From NCBI GenBank assembly GCA_028386065.3, contig JAKUCV010002721.1, positions 214,169 through 278,168 of the forward strand: a DNA stretch of 64,000 nt, in the 5' to 3' direction. Numbering within the stretch: position 1 is the stretch's first letter; each line of letters starts with the position of its first letter. Below are positions 25,485 through 42,699 of this stretch, piece after piece. The stretch is from Turnera subulata (lineage: Eukaryota; Streptophyta; Magnoliopsida; Malpighiales; Passifloraceae). Below the pieces are notes generated by a model. The model was not told where the DNA came from and did not search any database. It saw nothing but the letters and a program-made list of their open reading frames with translations. The position numbers and the translations under genes were made by a program.

Positions 25485-28400
25485 TGTAACGCCCCGATTT
25501 TCGTTTTCGATTTACAAAAACATTCGGGTCTCGGTTTTTGGAAAAAAAAATTAAATTATTTTCCGTTGGACTCATTATTTATGAGTGGTAAAACGTTGCG
25601 TTTGAGTTTGGTCGGGCCTAAAACGCGTTTCTGGACGAAATACGACGTTTATCGTAGTTTTAGTATAAACTACGTCGTTTTGGGGTTTTTGGAAAAAAAA
25701 AGTCAAACTCGGCGAGTTGACCAAGCCACACCAGACGACGCGTCGTCTGGCTGGCTAGGTCAAGCTCAGCCACCTCTCTTTTCTTCTTTTCTTTCTTTCT
25801 TTTCTCCTCCTCTTTCTTTCTTTCTTTTCTGCCCGTTTCTTCTCCACTAGCCGCCGCCACCCCCAACGGCATTGTTACCCACTGCCACCCCCTCAATCAC
25901 GCCATTAACCCCACAATCTCCTCTCTCCTTCCTCATCTTTTCCTTCTTCCACTCTTCTCTTTCTCTTCCTTCCGTCCTCTCTGCTCCCTCTCACAAAAAC
26001 TGCCGCCGCCGCCATACATCCTTCCTCCTACTTCCTGTGTCGCCACCGCTGGGACACAAAACCACCACCATCATCATCTCTATTCCCTTGCTCCTGTCCT
26101 CGTGAGCCACCGCCGTCGCGAGTTGTGCGGCGAGGGCTCGAAGTCGATTTGGCCGTGACAAACGAGAGGAACCAAGAGCAAGCTTGGCCCCGTCTCGCGT
26201 ACGGCAACACCCTCAACGAGGTAAGCCAACAATTCCTCTCATCCTTGATTCCCCCTCTGTTTCGCCCTTTCGATTTGTGGGTTCGTGCTGAATTGATTTC
26301 GGTCTGGGTGGTCCTGTGTGTTGTGCTCGGCGACTGTGGTGTGCGATGGGTTCGATTTGGCGGGTCGTGCTGTTGATGGTTCCGTCTTCCGGTGGCAGAG
26401 CTTGCAGACGCGCGGCGTCTGGGTTCGTTCCGGAGCTGTGGACGGTGGCAGTGACGGCTCACTTGTTCTATTCCGGTAAGAATCCGGCACCTGGGTCTTC
26501 TGGTTGATTGACGTTTGGGGGCTGTTGATGTTGGATTAGCTGTACTTGGATCCTGGGCAGAGTTGCCGCTGGCTCAAACGGGTGAAGATTGCTGCCATTC
26601 ACGAGCCTTGCATTCCGGCAGTGGGCAGAATCGACGTGAACCGTGTCTCGGGTGAGCAATTTCCTTCCTCCTTCAATCCGTTTAGATGCTCTAAGATTTA
26701 ATTAGTTGATAGTTGATTGATGTCATGAGTTGGAGATTGATTGTGGGTAGTGGTTTTTTTTTCGGCATTGGCAGTGGGGTGGGTTTTCCGGCATCCCGGG
26801 TTACTGTTCCGGCGAGGGTGACCGGAATCCGGCGAGCGCGCACTGTTCCGGCGAGGGCTCGGGAATTTTCCGGCGAAGGCTCGGGTTCTGCCCAGCAGTC
26901 TATATTTCTCGTTTTTACGAGTGTTAGACGGTAATTGTCTATGATTAGTCTCGGTTATGTTATGTACTTAATTTTGGAATTTATTTTACGAAATACATTT
27001 ATATTTATATTTGTACATTTAGTGAATTACGGTTTACCGAGAGCGGAGAATTAGAGTGTGTGGCCGGGAGAACCTACCGACACGAATAGACTTTAGGCCG
27101 ATTAACCTTGGGCTCGGGATGGCTTTAGGACGGTTTTAGGAAAAACCGAGCCCAGGCCCAATAACCTTAATTTGAAGCTTAGGATATTTAATTGGACCTA
27201 AAGTACGGACTTAGGACTTAATCACGGGAAATTAAACTCACGGATGTTAAGAACGGGCTCGAAGCCCAATTTCATAATCGGTAAAATATGGACTTAAGGA
27301 AGTGGGCCCTCGGCCCGGAATTTGCGATTAAGGATTTAGTGGGCCTTAAGCCCGAGAATTTGTTAATTTACTTAAACCGATGAACCTTAGATCCCTAATC
27401 GTGGGAGTTATGGAAGAGAAAATATCCTTTTGGACTTAGACCCGGAAATCTTATAATCGGATAGTTAGGGTCGGGAGATACTCGATTAGAGCATACCATT
27501 AGCATACATACATGTTTTATTCCTAAAATTGGTTTAGTGATTATGTTATGTGCCGGTAATCAGGCACGGGAGATACCTCGGGAGCTGTAGACTCGGATCG
27601 GGAAGAAGTCATAACTTACATTTTGAGGTGACGTTACAAGTCTTTTTATGTATGTTTTGTGAGTGCATGTTGGTGTGGTTTGTTTGTTTACTTGCCTTGC
27701 TTGCTACATGCGATGATTGGAATTGTGTACCTGATTGTCCTCACATGCCTAATTTCTTTATGAAAAACTGCTTTGGTGATAATGTGTGATTATGGGCCGC
27801 AAGCCCGGATGAAACAGGGACACTTACAGTGCACACATCCTTGAAAGACATAATGTATCTCAACCGAAATGTAAAAATGTAAATAAGAATAAAATACTAA
27901 ATTCTACTGTGGTGACGGTTGGTAGCCCCGAGGGAGGGTGGGTACCCTCGGGTCACATTATGCTGTTTAGCATGCCCAGGGGATGTAGGTGCACCCCTGG
28001 AAGACTTGCACCGGTTAGGTGTGTCTGAGTGCATCCTCAGGTAGCTAGCGGCCACTCGAGATTTATCAGTGGTTTTTGGCCTCAGAATCTACCCCTTCTG
28101 AGGTTCGACATTTGGGTTTCATACCCTGATCTGATCAGATGCGCTACCGAGACTTGACTCACAGTAGAGGGCCCATAATGATAATAATAAAAATAATAAT
28201 TGTAACAAATAAATAATGCATTAAATCTAAATAATAAGAACAATATTGCAATAAGATGTTTATGTGTTGGTGTGTGATTCTGATTTGCTTGTATGTTGTA
28301 CTTGTGCTCGTGAGCTACTCACCCTACGAGCATGACTTCACTTTCATGTATACTTAGACTTTTAATGTTCACTGAGTAGGCGACTCACATAATCGCCACC

Positions 28401-28854
28401 GTTGTTTTTCAGACTTTAGTTAGCGTGCAGACTTACTTATACCTTCGACTCGGAGATCAGACGCAGTCACTTCAGCAGGTAGTTGTGCATTATCTCTTGG
28501 TGGGATCCATAGGGCCATATGCATGATATTTTCTATCTTGAGTATTATTATTATTTTCATCTTCCGCTGCATGTGAAATACCTCGAGATGTCATAAATAT
28601 TTTATCTTTATATCGGCAGTTAGCCGGAGTTGTTTTATATTGATATTATGTCGGCGTGAAGCCGTGAGGGCTTACTACTTGTTAAGCCGGGTGATCTCAT
28701 TTACTTTTATGACATCTCATTGTTAATACATTTTCATGGAAAATGTTTGTATGCCGAAGCATCGGTTTTTGTACCCCGGGTTTCAAGAGTATTTTGGTAA
28801 CTCTTTTTCATTTAATTATTTTATTTTTATTTAATTGGGGTACGGGCTTCCACA
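25485..28854 (+). mobile_element. 3.37 kb solo LTR nested in the copia element
   Basis: Begins TGTAACGCCCCGA and ends GGGCTTCCACA, with a perfect 5-bp target duplication GATTC at 25480-25484 and 28855-28859. No gag or pol motif is found inside, and I see no second copy of its ends, so it is best read as a solo LTR left by recombination. The TGTAACGCCCCGA start and great length resemble LTRs of some Ty3/gypsy chromoviruses (Tekay/Del type), but lineage is inference. A pyrimidine-rich, then GC-rich block (about 25770-26700) looks like a transcribed leader. The region 26930-28800 is AT-rich with repeated GGGCT/CGGGAG phrases. Orientation is taken from the TGTAAC start. Confidence 0.85.
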
Positions 28855-30122
28855 GATTCGATATCCAAAACAACAAGACCATTCAACCAGAAACCAAAGC
28901 CATAAAGGGTAGTACCTAAGAATAGGTCCATACCAACTTTATGAAAATTCACAAAGAAACCAAGCTTAGCTAATACATAAGCAGAAACAAGATTCCGCCG
29001 CATCTTAGGAACAAAAAGTACATCATGTAGGTTTAAGGTTTGACCACTACTCAACCTAAGTTGGCAGGTGCCTAAGCCTTTAACTTCCAGTTTGGAATTA
29101 TTCCCCACATGAACCCACTTTGATCCACTTGGAATGCAGCGATAGTCCACAAATGATTCTCGATCATTGGTTATGTGGTCTGTGGCCCCCGAATCTACAA
29201 TCCACATGATAGTTGATTCAGTCAATAAAACAGTACTAGATACAAAACTAGAACTGAAATTATTCGAGAAGGAACTTACCTTCTTGGGCGCAGTGCACTC
29301 AGCAGCAAAATGCCCTAACTGGCCGCAGTTGTAACACTTGAACTTTTTCTTGTTCTTTTTTTGTTGAGAAATAGGTTTTTTCCCTTTGTTCTCATCAAAA
29401 GGTTTCTTTTGAGCCTGCTTTGCCTTCTTTCGTTTCCATTTCATTGACCCTCGCTTAGGACGTTTACTACTTTCAGCCACCAAGGCATTACTCTGGGAAG
29501 GAACTCTAGCCGCTCCAAGGCGTTCCTCTTCCAGCTCAAGATGACGAACAACATCGTCAAAAGTAGTAACATTGAAGCTATGGGTCAACTGGACCTTCAT
29601 ATAGTCCCATGAATCTGGCAAAGATCGAATGACAGCCTGAACCTTCTGTTCTTCAGTGAGTTGGTGACCTGCATCACTTAACTCACCGATCATGTTTGAC
29701 ACGTCCCTCAAATGTTGTTTCATTGAACGATCGGGACGTTTTTTGTAGCTGTCAAACTTGACTGTCAATTGTCTCAGTTTGGTCAAGGACACACCACCAA
29801 AATTTGTCTTGAGGGTTGCCCAAATTTCCTTAGTATTAGGCATTTTGTTATAAGTGCGCATCAAATCATTCTCCATGCTACTAAGCAAGGTGATGCGCGC
29901 GAGAGAATTCTTCCTCTTCCACGCAAGGTAGAGGTCTTTCTCTCTCCTATGTTGGGCCATATTTCCCTCCTCAGGCTCAACCATCTCGGTTTCCAGGACA
30001 TCGAGAACTTCCTGTTCTTCCAGCACATACTGGATTTTCATGCTCCAAACTTCATAATTATCACCATTGAGCTTTTCATTTTTGTTCAGCTCAGCAATGA
30101 TATTTTTTGTAGCAGCAGTCAT
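28855..30122 (-). pseudogene. Copia gag and protease
   Basis: The start at 30122 (MTAATKNIIAELNKN) is preferred over an ATG four codons upstream. The capsid region carries LNGDNYEVWSMKIQYVL and related UBN2/retrotran-gag wording. A zinc knuckle CYNCGQLGHFAAEC (CX2CX4HX4C) follows a Lys-rich stretch. Then comes the protease active site VDSGATDHIT. The frame stays open until it enters the nested LTR, which truncates it. Without that insertion gag-protease and integrase would be in one frame. Confidence 0.93.
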
Positions 30123-31840
30123 CCTACAAATCACAATAGATTAACCGACTTGCACATTGATATCTGAGACAATTAATTCATGTAAAAATATCACATCATG
30201 TAAACAAGTATATTATGCTTTATACAGAAATAAAAATAGATAGTTAATATTCTTCTAAACATAAAATCGAAAAACCCATCAAAGTGTATCATCATTTATG
30301 ATAGAAGAATAATTAACTATTTATAGTATTTCACAGTATAAAGTAACAACTCCCACTAGAAATGAACACAAAGTTTATTTAAAGTGAGAACTAGATAATT
30401 AACACATAATTATCTAATATTATAGTAAGCACTTAATTTTATTTAAGGATTAATACAAAATTGATTCTTAAATAAAAAAGGCAAACTATAATTTATTAAA
30501 GAAACATATTCTTCAAGAGTTAAATTATTCTTTAATTACATTCACAAACTTGATAATTAACGAATAATTATCCAATATGATTGAAATACTTATTTTTATT
30601 ATTTTTTTATATATAACACATAGTTGGACTAAAATAAAATTAAGCAATCAATCATAAATTAAAAACATATTCCTTAATTTATATCCGTATTAATTTGTCT
30701 CTGGGTTTAAGACAGCAACACGATGGGCCACCTTCAGGCTATAAGCCAAGCCCATCAACTCCATGTACCGACTTGCGGTATGCAACATATTGCAAAGTCC
30801 AAATCTATACACCTTCCACATACCCCGTGGTACTCAAATAACCAGCCTTAACAAGCCAGCCATCATCTTAATACCCACTTGAGTGACAGGTCCACTTAAC
30901 TAGGCTCGGTTTGGATTCATGTCAACTCGAGTGCAAACCGTTTCGGTTCGACCAGGTCGGTCCAACCAGCTTCAAATTAACCCGTTAATTATACTCTACC
31001 CTTCTTTTCACAGAGTGTATTCTATCTATCTCCTCTCTCTTTCACACAGAAAAGGAAAAATGAAGAACAGAGCACGCGTGAGGCTTGGCCACCTCTCGCC
31101 CCAATCTCGTCGTCGCAGGTCGCAACCCGCCAGCTCGACACCAGCCTCGAGCAGACGCGCCGAAGCAGCCACCAAGGCCGCCACCTGCAGATGCTCCCGC
31201 CGGAGAAGATGATCTCCACGAAGGAGACGCCGTCGCAGGGGAGGCTCGGAGCGGGGCGGGAGGAGGAGCAGCGAGTCACGAAGACCCACCGCCGTTGGTC
31301 GCCGCTGCTGCCGGGAGGAACCAGAGCAGGAGCAGCACGCAACAAAAAAACGCCGCCCCCCTCGGTATTTCCGCCCTTCGTCGGAGAAGATGAAGAGGGA
31401 GAGGAAGCTGCGAGCACTAAGACGCCGCACGGGGACATGGACACAGAACCCGTGTGTGCCCTGCCTCGCCTTGCCGCATCGCCGCCCGAGTCCGACCACA
31501 AACAGGCCACTGCCCGCCGTTCCTTCCGTGGTCTCGGGGTGGGTTTCAGGGTATGCAACTCCCTTTTAATCAATTGTACACGTTGGTTGATTCATAGACA
31601 ATTACTTAATTTGTTTTGCACAAAGTAAACGTAAACAGTTTCAGTTTTAGTTTTAGTTTTCGGATTATTTATTTGTACCAGTGCTTGAATGTGTATCACA
31701 GTGTCATAAAAAGATTTTGGTATGCATGCATATTAATCACATACATTAAATGGGCATCAATGTATAACATCTGTTTCCAGAGGAAGCAGTATAATTCCAC
31801 TAGTCTCAATTGTTCATAAAACAGGGAATTAAAACGCACT
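30123..31840 (-). other. Copia 5' leader with GC-rich gene-like block
   Basis: A 1.7 kb untranslated leader between primer-binding site and gag. Most is AT-rich, but about 31080-31545 is strongly GC-rich and is open in several frames on both strands with Arg/Pro/Ala-rich products. On plus it is preceded by a CT-rich tract and followed by a potential splice donor near 31560. No protein family was recognised. It may be a captured host fragment or an inserted leader of another element. Confidence 0.55.
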
Positions 31841-31853
31841 GCTCCGCTACCAA
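31841..31853 (-). other. Copia primer-binding site
   Basis: Directly inside the 5' LTR, the minus strand reads TTGGTAGCGGAGC, close to the common TGGTATCAGAGC complement of initiator methionine tRNA with two or three changes. Confidence 0.75.
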
Positions 31854-32250
31854 TGTTAGGAATTAAAACATGTTTAACATATAAACGTTATTAGCACAGC
31901 GGATTGAATACATACCTCAAATGAATTCCTAGAGCCAAGATTGTAGCTTCCCTTGTGTAGTTGTGTTGGAGGTGGGTATGATTACAAGAAAAATACCCTA
32001 TACCACAACCTAAATGCCCTCAAGTGTGTGAAGAATTAGAGAGTGTCTTTGTGTTTATGCTTCTGTTTTGCTTGTGTGTTCAGGAGCTGCTTCCTCCTTG
32101 GTTTTTATAGCAAGGAGGAGCACAAATTCTGATTAGATTAATGTCCATTATGCTTAGTGGTTCATCCATCATGACATTAGTAGGTGATTATAGTGTCCAC
32201 TATGAGATTAATGGGTGATACATATCTTATCTTCCACCCAAAAATCATCA
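31854..32250 (-). repeat. Copia 5' LTR
   Basis: 397 bp with TG and CA termini. It retains the 22-bp segment missing from the other LTR. The flanking GATGT at 32251-32255 is the right half of the presumed target duplication. Confidence 0.93.
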
Positions 32251-32255
32251 GATGT

Positions 32256-33507
32256 TTTTTTGGGTGAAATGAATTCATTCTTCTAAAGGATACCTAATTT
32301 CACTGGATGTCGAGAGACCAGAGGGACACCGTTTTTCTTTTTTAACAAGGGACATCGTTTAGAGGGTTTTTTCCTGTGGAGTCACGTTATTGTCGGTGGA
32401 TATGTCCAAATTAATGAGGGCAACAAAGGAAACTTGGTTAATTAAATACTTATACGCTTATCTTATCCATTGCTAATTGTCGGTCCGGACCGAGTGGTGA
32501 CTGGCCCACAGACGCGTGAATGGCAATCTATTCTCACTTTAAATTGAATAATGTTATTTAGGGAAAAATTGTAAAATATTAGATGTGGTAAAAGAATCTC
32601 TTATTAAAATTTCCTTACTAGTCACTAACACATACAATTTAATTGCACTGGATGTTGTATTTATTGGATGTTAGTGCGTGATAATTTAAAATCTTACTAA
32701 TATATCTATAGTGTAACTGTATTGGATGTTCAATCGACATGTATAATAACTTAATTTTTAAGAAAAAAAGATAGTAATTGCCGCTCTAAATTTCTTCTTT
32801 CCAAAGATAAAAATAGCCCCACCATGTCACGCTAATTCATAAGTTGGAAGTTAGACAAGGACCCCAAAGGTCCATTATGAATTTAGAAAACAATCAGATA
32901 ATATTTCCATTTACCAAAAGGGCAAAAAGAAAAATACGTCTAAGGTGTGTCAGCAGACAAACTTTAAAGATCAGTTCTATCTATTTACCAAAAAGAAAAA
33001 AGGAAAAGATCAATCCTTCCTATCTTGATCTAAAAAGTCGCAAGATATGTATATAAAAAAAAAGAAGTCGCAGATTCTAATTTCTAACCCAATCCATCCT
33101 CGGATAACACACCGTAAAGCGACTTAACCCAATGAGGGTTGTGCCACCTCAAACTGGGAATAGATCCCATACGTGTGCAAATCATCCACCGGCAGTTAAC
33201 ATCCCACCTTTAAAAAACAAACGGTCCAGATCTTACCTTTCCCCTACAATCAAACCAGGGGGACCCCAAAGCAGGGGCCGCATTAGGCTCGGTCAGGTCC
33301 AAAATGGAAGATGCCTTAGAATATCCCCTTCCCTCTGGTCCCCTGATTTTTTTCCGCTTCTCTTTCTCTCTTAACTCCCTCAATAAAAACGCTCTGTCCT
33401 CCTCTCTCTCCTGCCCCCTCCCTCCTCTTCCTTTTCTTTCGTGCCTCTTCACTTATTGATTCGCTTTATTTCAAAAAGAAAAAGTAAAAGAAGAAGAAGA
33501 AGAAGAA
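32256..33507. other. Gene-free region upstream of the CRAL-TRIO gene
   Basis: AT-rich, with phrases such as TTGGATGTT recurring around 32650-32730. No coding or RNA feature was identified. The last 150 bp are a CT-rich then GAAGAA-rich leader of the next gene. Confidence 0.55.
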
Positions 33508-34359
33508 ATGTGCAGTACTCACATTATCTCCGAGGCCGAACAGGTACAGCTCGTCGAGAAGCTCGAGATTTTCAAGATCCATGGCCGCGACAAGAATGGC
33601 CGCAAGATCCTCCGCATTATCGGCAAATTCTTCCCTGGTAATTATTCACTACTACTTTTAATCAACGGAGACCTTCCATTCGTTTCCTTTTTTGCGTGTT
33701 TGTTGAGATTGTGCGGTTTATTTCTCGTAGCTCGGATTTTGGGGGTGGATGCTCTCAAAAGTTACCTGGAGGAGAAGATTTTCCCGCGGCTAGGGAAGAA
33801 GCCTTTCTCGGTGTTGTACGTGCACACCGGAGTTCAAAGGAGCGAGAATTTCCCTGGAATCTCAGCCCTCCGATCCATCTACGACGTGATGCCAACCAAC
33901 GTCAAGGAGAATCTGCAGTCCGTTTATTTTGTCCACCCAGGCCTACACGCCAGGCTTTTCCTCGCCACCTTTGGCCGTTTCCTCTTCGACTCCGGGTATT
34001 TATTAATTTTATTCGATTAGTAGAATTAATTTTGGTGTAATGATCTATGAATGAACTGTAATTAACTGTGTAACGAAAGAAAGGAAGAAAAAGCTGTGAC
34101 TAACTAATTGGGGGGATGGGTGATTGTGGTTGTGTGTGGCAGGCTGTACGGGAAGGTGCGGTACTTGAGCAGGATTGGGTATCTGTGGGACCACATCAGG
34201 AGGAACGAGGTTGAGATCCCGGAGTTTGTGTATGATCATGATGAGGATTTGGAGTATCGCCCCATGATGGATTACGGGTTGGAGAGTGATCATCCTAGGG
34301 TCTACGGTGCACCCTCCGTGGATTCCTCTGTGACTATGTACTCCACCCGGTGTATTTAG
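33508..34359 (+). CDS. CRAL-TRIO (SEC14-like) domain protein, GDAP2-like
   Basis: Three exons (33508-33637, 33731-33995, 34143-34359) join to 203 codons. The sequence resembles the short plant proteins related to the C-terminal half of ganglioside-induced differentiation-associated protein 2 (Arabidopsis At4g35750 type): GRDKNGRKILRIIGKFFP, FSVLYVHTGVQRSENFPG, YFVHPGLHARLFLATFGRF and YGKVRYLSRIGYLWDHI. This is a divergent CRAL-TRIO fold. Family members may bind lipid, but the ligand is unknown and the usual N-terminal CRAL-TRIO helix bundle is absent. The C terminus is acidic and Tyr-rich. Start and stop fit the family's usual length. Confidence 0.88.
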
Positions 34360-35000
34360 TGGAAAGAGGGAACTTTTTGTTCCCTGGTTTTGTGAGTAGC
34401 TGGTTTTTGTTCATTTTTTTTTTCTCTTGTTTTGGGCAAGTCGTGTGTATTAGATATGTATGTATTAGCAGCAAAAAGGAAACAAAAGTTGGGGATGGGA
34501 TACTTTTGAATGAAAGTGGGTAGTTCTTATCCCAATGAGTATATACTTTATCATCATCTGGATAATCTAAAATATTAGAGGGTAGTGCCGTAGTGGTGCA
34601 CTTGAGATCCGTGGCCTGTCCGTGCCCGTGGGTGGATTAGATTCGGCACTCATTTTGAACTTTTAGATTTTGAACTTTTAGATTTTGGAACTTAGTTTCC
34701 CGCGTACATAATTATTATATTTCACTATGTTTCCCTGACATTGATGGGGAAAAAAAAAAAACACCTTCTGTTTGGTTGGCCATTTGATCTTCAAGATTTT
34801 TGGGGAAATGAGTTCCCGAGGAATATACGCAGATGATTGGAGCGAAAGGGAAAAGGATTCAATATTTATGCCTCTACAAAATTCTAGTGTTCCGACTGAC
34901 CAGGACAAAATTTGTAACAGGTCTTGTCTACGCTCAGTTAATTTTGGATACAAACAGATTAATAACGGGAAGGGCGACCGGCTTCGACTTGGCCTCCTCG
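34360..35000. other. Shared 3' region of two convergent genes
   Basis: Between the stop codons of the CRAL-TRIO gene (plus) and RECQL3 (minus). It contains a direct repeat of GAACTTTTAGATTTT near 34657-34687. No gene was recognised. Confidence 0.55.
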
Positions 35001-41052
<6,052 letters not shown>

Positions 41053-42057
41053 TTTCTCTGCCTAAACGCGTCGCTAATGTAGCAGTAACAGAAAGAAAGC
41101 CAGAAATTGAAGAACGCAATTGGCTAGAGTAGCAAAATCATATCTCTCTCTCTCCGCTTTCAAATCTTTAACGAAAAACCCCCGTTTTGGGGAGGAAACT
41201 GGGCTTTGTGTAGAAGAAGCCCGGGAGGGAGAGGCGCGCAATGCATGGGGGTGAAAATGAAATATATTGGAAAGTGAGAGGCAAGATACGAAATACTTCA
41301 CGGCTGTGTATGACTTGTCGTATGATGAAATCTGTGGCCAGTGTATGTGAATGCGTAATTATTTATGGGAAGGGGCGGCGTCACAGTTGACAAGCGACAG
41401 GTCGTCTGGATGAACGGGTCCTCTTGCTTGCCATAAGAGGAACACTGCCTTGATTGCCTAGTCACAGCCTAACGTCAGTTTTGTTGTTGCTTCTGCAAAT
41501 TCACTTCAACGGTTTGTTCTTATTTCGGGAATTTTTAAGAATCTTAAACATATTTTGATGTACATGACATACGTGATAAGAGGAAGAATTGAACTCTAGG
41601 GATACTAATTCACTTGAGAAATTGGCAATTTACATGAGTAGAACAAACTTTTGAACTTGTCAATCAAGAGTGCAAGGTTGTCAGCTGCTCTTATTTTGTT
41701 TGCTCGATGGTTTTCCACGAATGTCGGAGCTATCTAGATTGAAAATTTCAAGTAACCACAGGCACTAGGGGAGGTCAAAATTTGACTCTCATTCTGCTCA
41801 GGTAGGTACTTACTAGGCTAATTGCTGCTCATGCAACTGAGCTGAAACATCATTAATCATCCAACTTAATATACATAATCTGGAACAACAACAGGAAATG
41901 GAAAGAAAAAGGATGGATGGACTAACGCTTTATCTCATAATTTTGTGGGATCAACGGTGGTACACTTTCAAGTAGTTATTTAGATGAATATATAATTTTA
42001 TCAGTGGTGGATGGACGTAGTACAATCAGCAAGAAAAGGAAAAACTGAAGTTGATTT
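41053..42057. other. RECQL3 upstream region
   Basis: Contains the presumed RECQL3 promoter and leader (CT/GA-rich near 41135-41155) and the 3' flank of the next minus-strand gene. No other feature was recognised. Confidence 0.55.
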
Positions 42058-42699
42058 CTAGATTTTGACTTTGAGCGGCCTCGGTGGAGCTACTGTCCGT
42101 CTCTTCCACAAATTCACTTCTTTCCTGGGCTCTACAGGAATATCTGAATCAATCACCAAGGCATCAAAGTAAGCCACGATCACTTCTTCCTCGTCTTCGT
42201 CTTTCTCATCATCATCCTCCTTACAACGACCCGGCTCCACTGCAGCAACACCACAAGTCTTCCAGTCAAAGTTCTCCAACACCCCGCGACCACTCCCTAG
42301 CTGCCTCATAAGCCCAACAGAAGGAACTCTGTCTACAGCAACAGCCAGCTTCTCGTCGTCATAGATGTCTGATTTCGGGCACGGTCCCTTCGTTGTCTTG
42401 TGGGGTACTTCTTGTGGTTTGCCCTTGTTGTGCGTCTTTTTCTTGTTCTTCTTGACCTGGCCGGTGCAAGACACTTTTGGAGAGGTAGGCTCGCGTCTGT
42501 CAAAGCTCTCGTTTCTTGCTCTCCTACGTGCTTCTCTGGGGACAAGAGACACCAGTGGACCAGAGACTCGTCTGCAGCTCTTGGCTTTGACTGGGGCTAC
42601 GGGAGTAGGAGGAGGGCTCAAGAAGGTGATGACAGGAGATGCTGCTTTAGGTAGAAGACGACTGAGGAGCTTCATCCTCAATTTCCCTTGGTTCCCCAT
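42058..42699 (-). CDS. Syringolide-induced protein 14-1-1-like
   Basis: Single exon. The start at 42699 (MGNQGKLRMKLLSRLLPKAAS) is chosen over upstream ATGs because this is the conserved N terminus of the family; 213 codons. The block RREPTSPKVSCTGQVKKNKK matches the family signature EPTSPKVSCxGQ(I/V)K. The middle is basic and Pro-rich, the later part acidic (EDDDEKDEDEEE), and the end is basic. These plant proteins were named from a soybean elicitor-induced transcript; the biochemical role is unknown. The protein is predicted soluble with no domain of known function. A myristoylation-like N terminus (MGN) is present, but the following residues make it uncertain. Confidence 0.82.
   Translation of the reverse strand: MGNQGKLRMKLLSRLLPKAASPVITFLSPPPTPVAPVKAKSCRRVSGPLVSLVPREARRRARNESFDRREPTSPKVSCTGQVKKNKKKTHNKGKPQEVPHKTTKGPCPKSDIYDDEKLAVAVDRVPSVGLMRQLGSGRGVLENFDWKTCGVAAVEPGRCKEDDDEKDEDEEEVIVAYFDALVIDSDIPVEPRKEVNLWKRRTVAPPRPLKVKI

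Larger units (their letters stand above)
21145..32250 (-). mobile_element. Ty1/copia LTR retrotransposon, nested and degraded
   Basis: An 11.1 kb unit bounded by direct LTRs (21145-21525 and 31854-32250) beginning TGTTAGG and ending ATCATCA. The element runs on the minus strand. The 5' LTR is the right one, followed by a methionyl-initiator-type primer-binding site; the polypurine tract abuts the left LTR. The domain order gag-protease-integrase-reverse transcriptase-RNase H is that of Ty1/copia. A second element (25485-28854) interrupts it, and one frameshift is seen near 24338. The flanking 5-mers GATGG and GATGT match at 4 of 5 positions. Removing the nested LTR leaves about 7.7 kb, somewhat long for copia because of a 1.7 kb leader and a 1.2 kb 3' untranslated region. 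Confidence 0.93.

Noticed and set aside
25660..26490. Several 80-144-codon frames inside the nested LTR
   Set aside because: They lie in the CT-rich and GC-rich leader-like block of the LTR, overlap on both strands and have no family resemblance.
31022..31628. Long Arg/Pro-rich frames on both strands in the copia leader
   Set aside because: Open in several frames at once because of high GC. Not called as genes; the block is reported as a finding instead.
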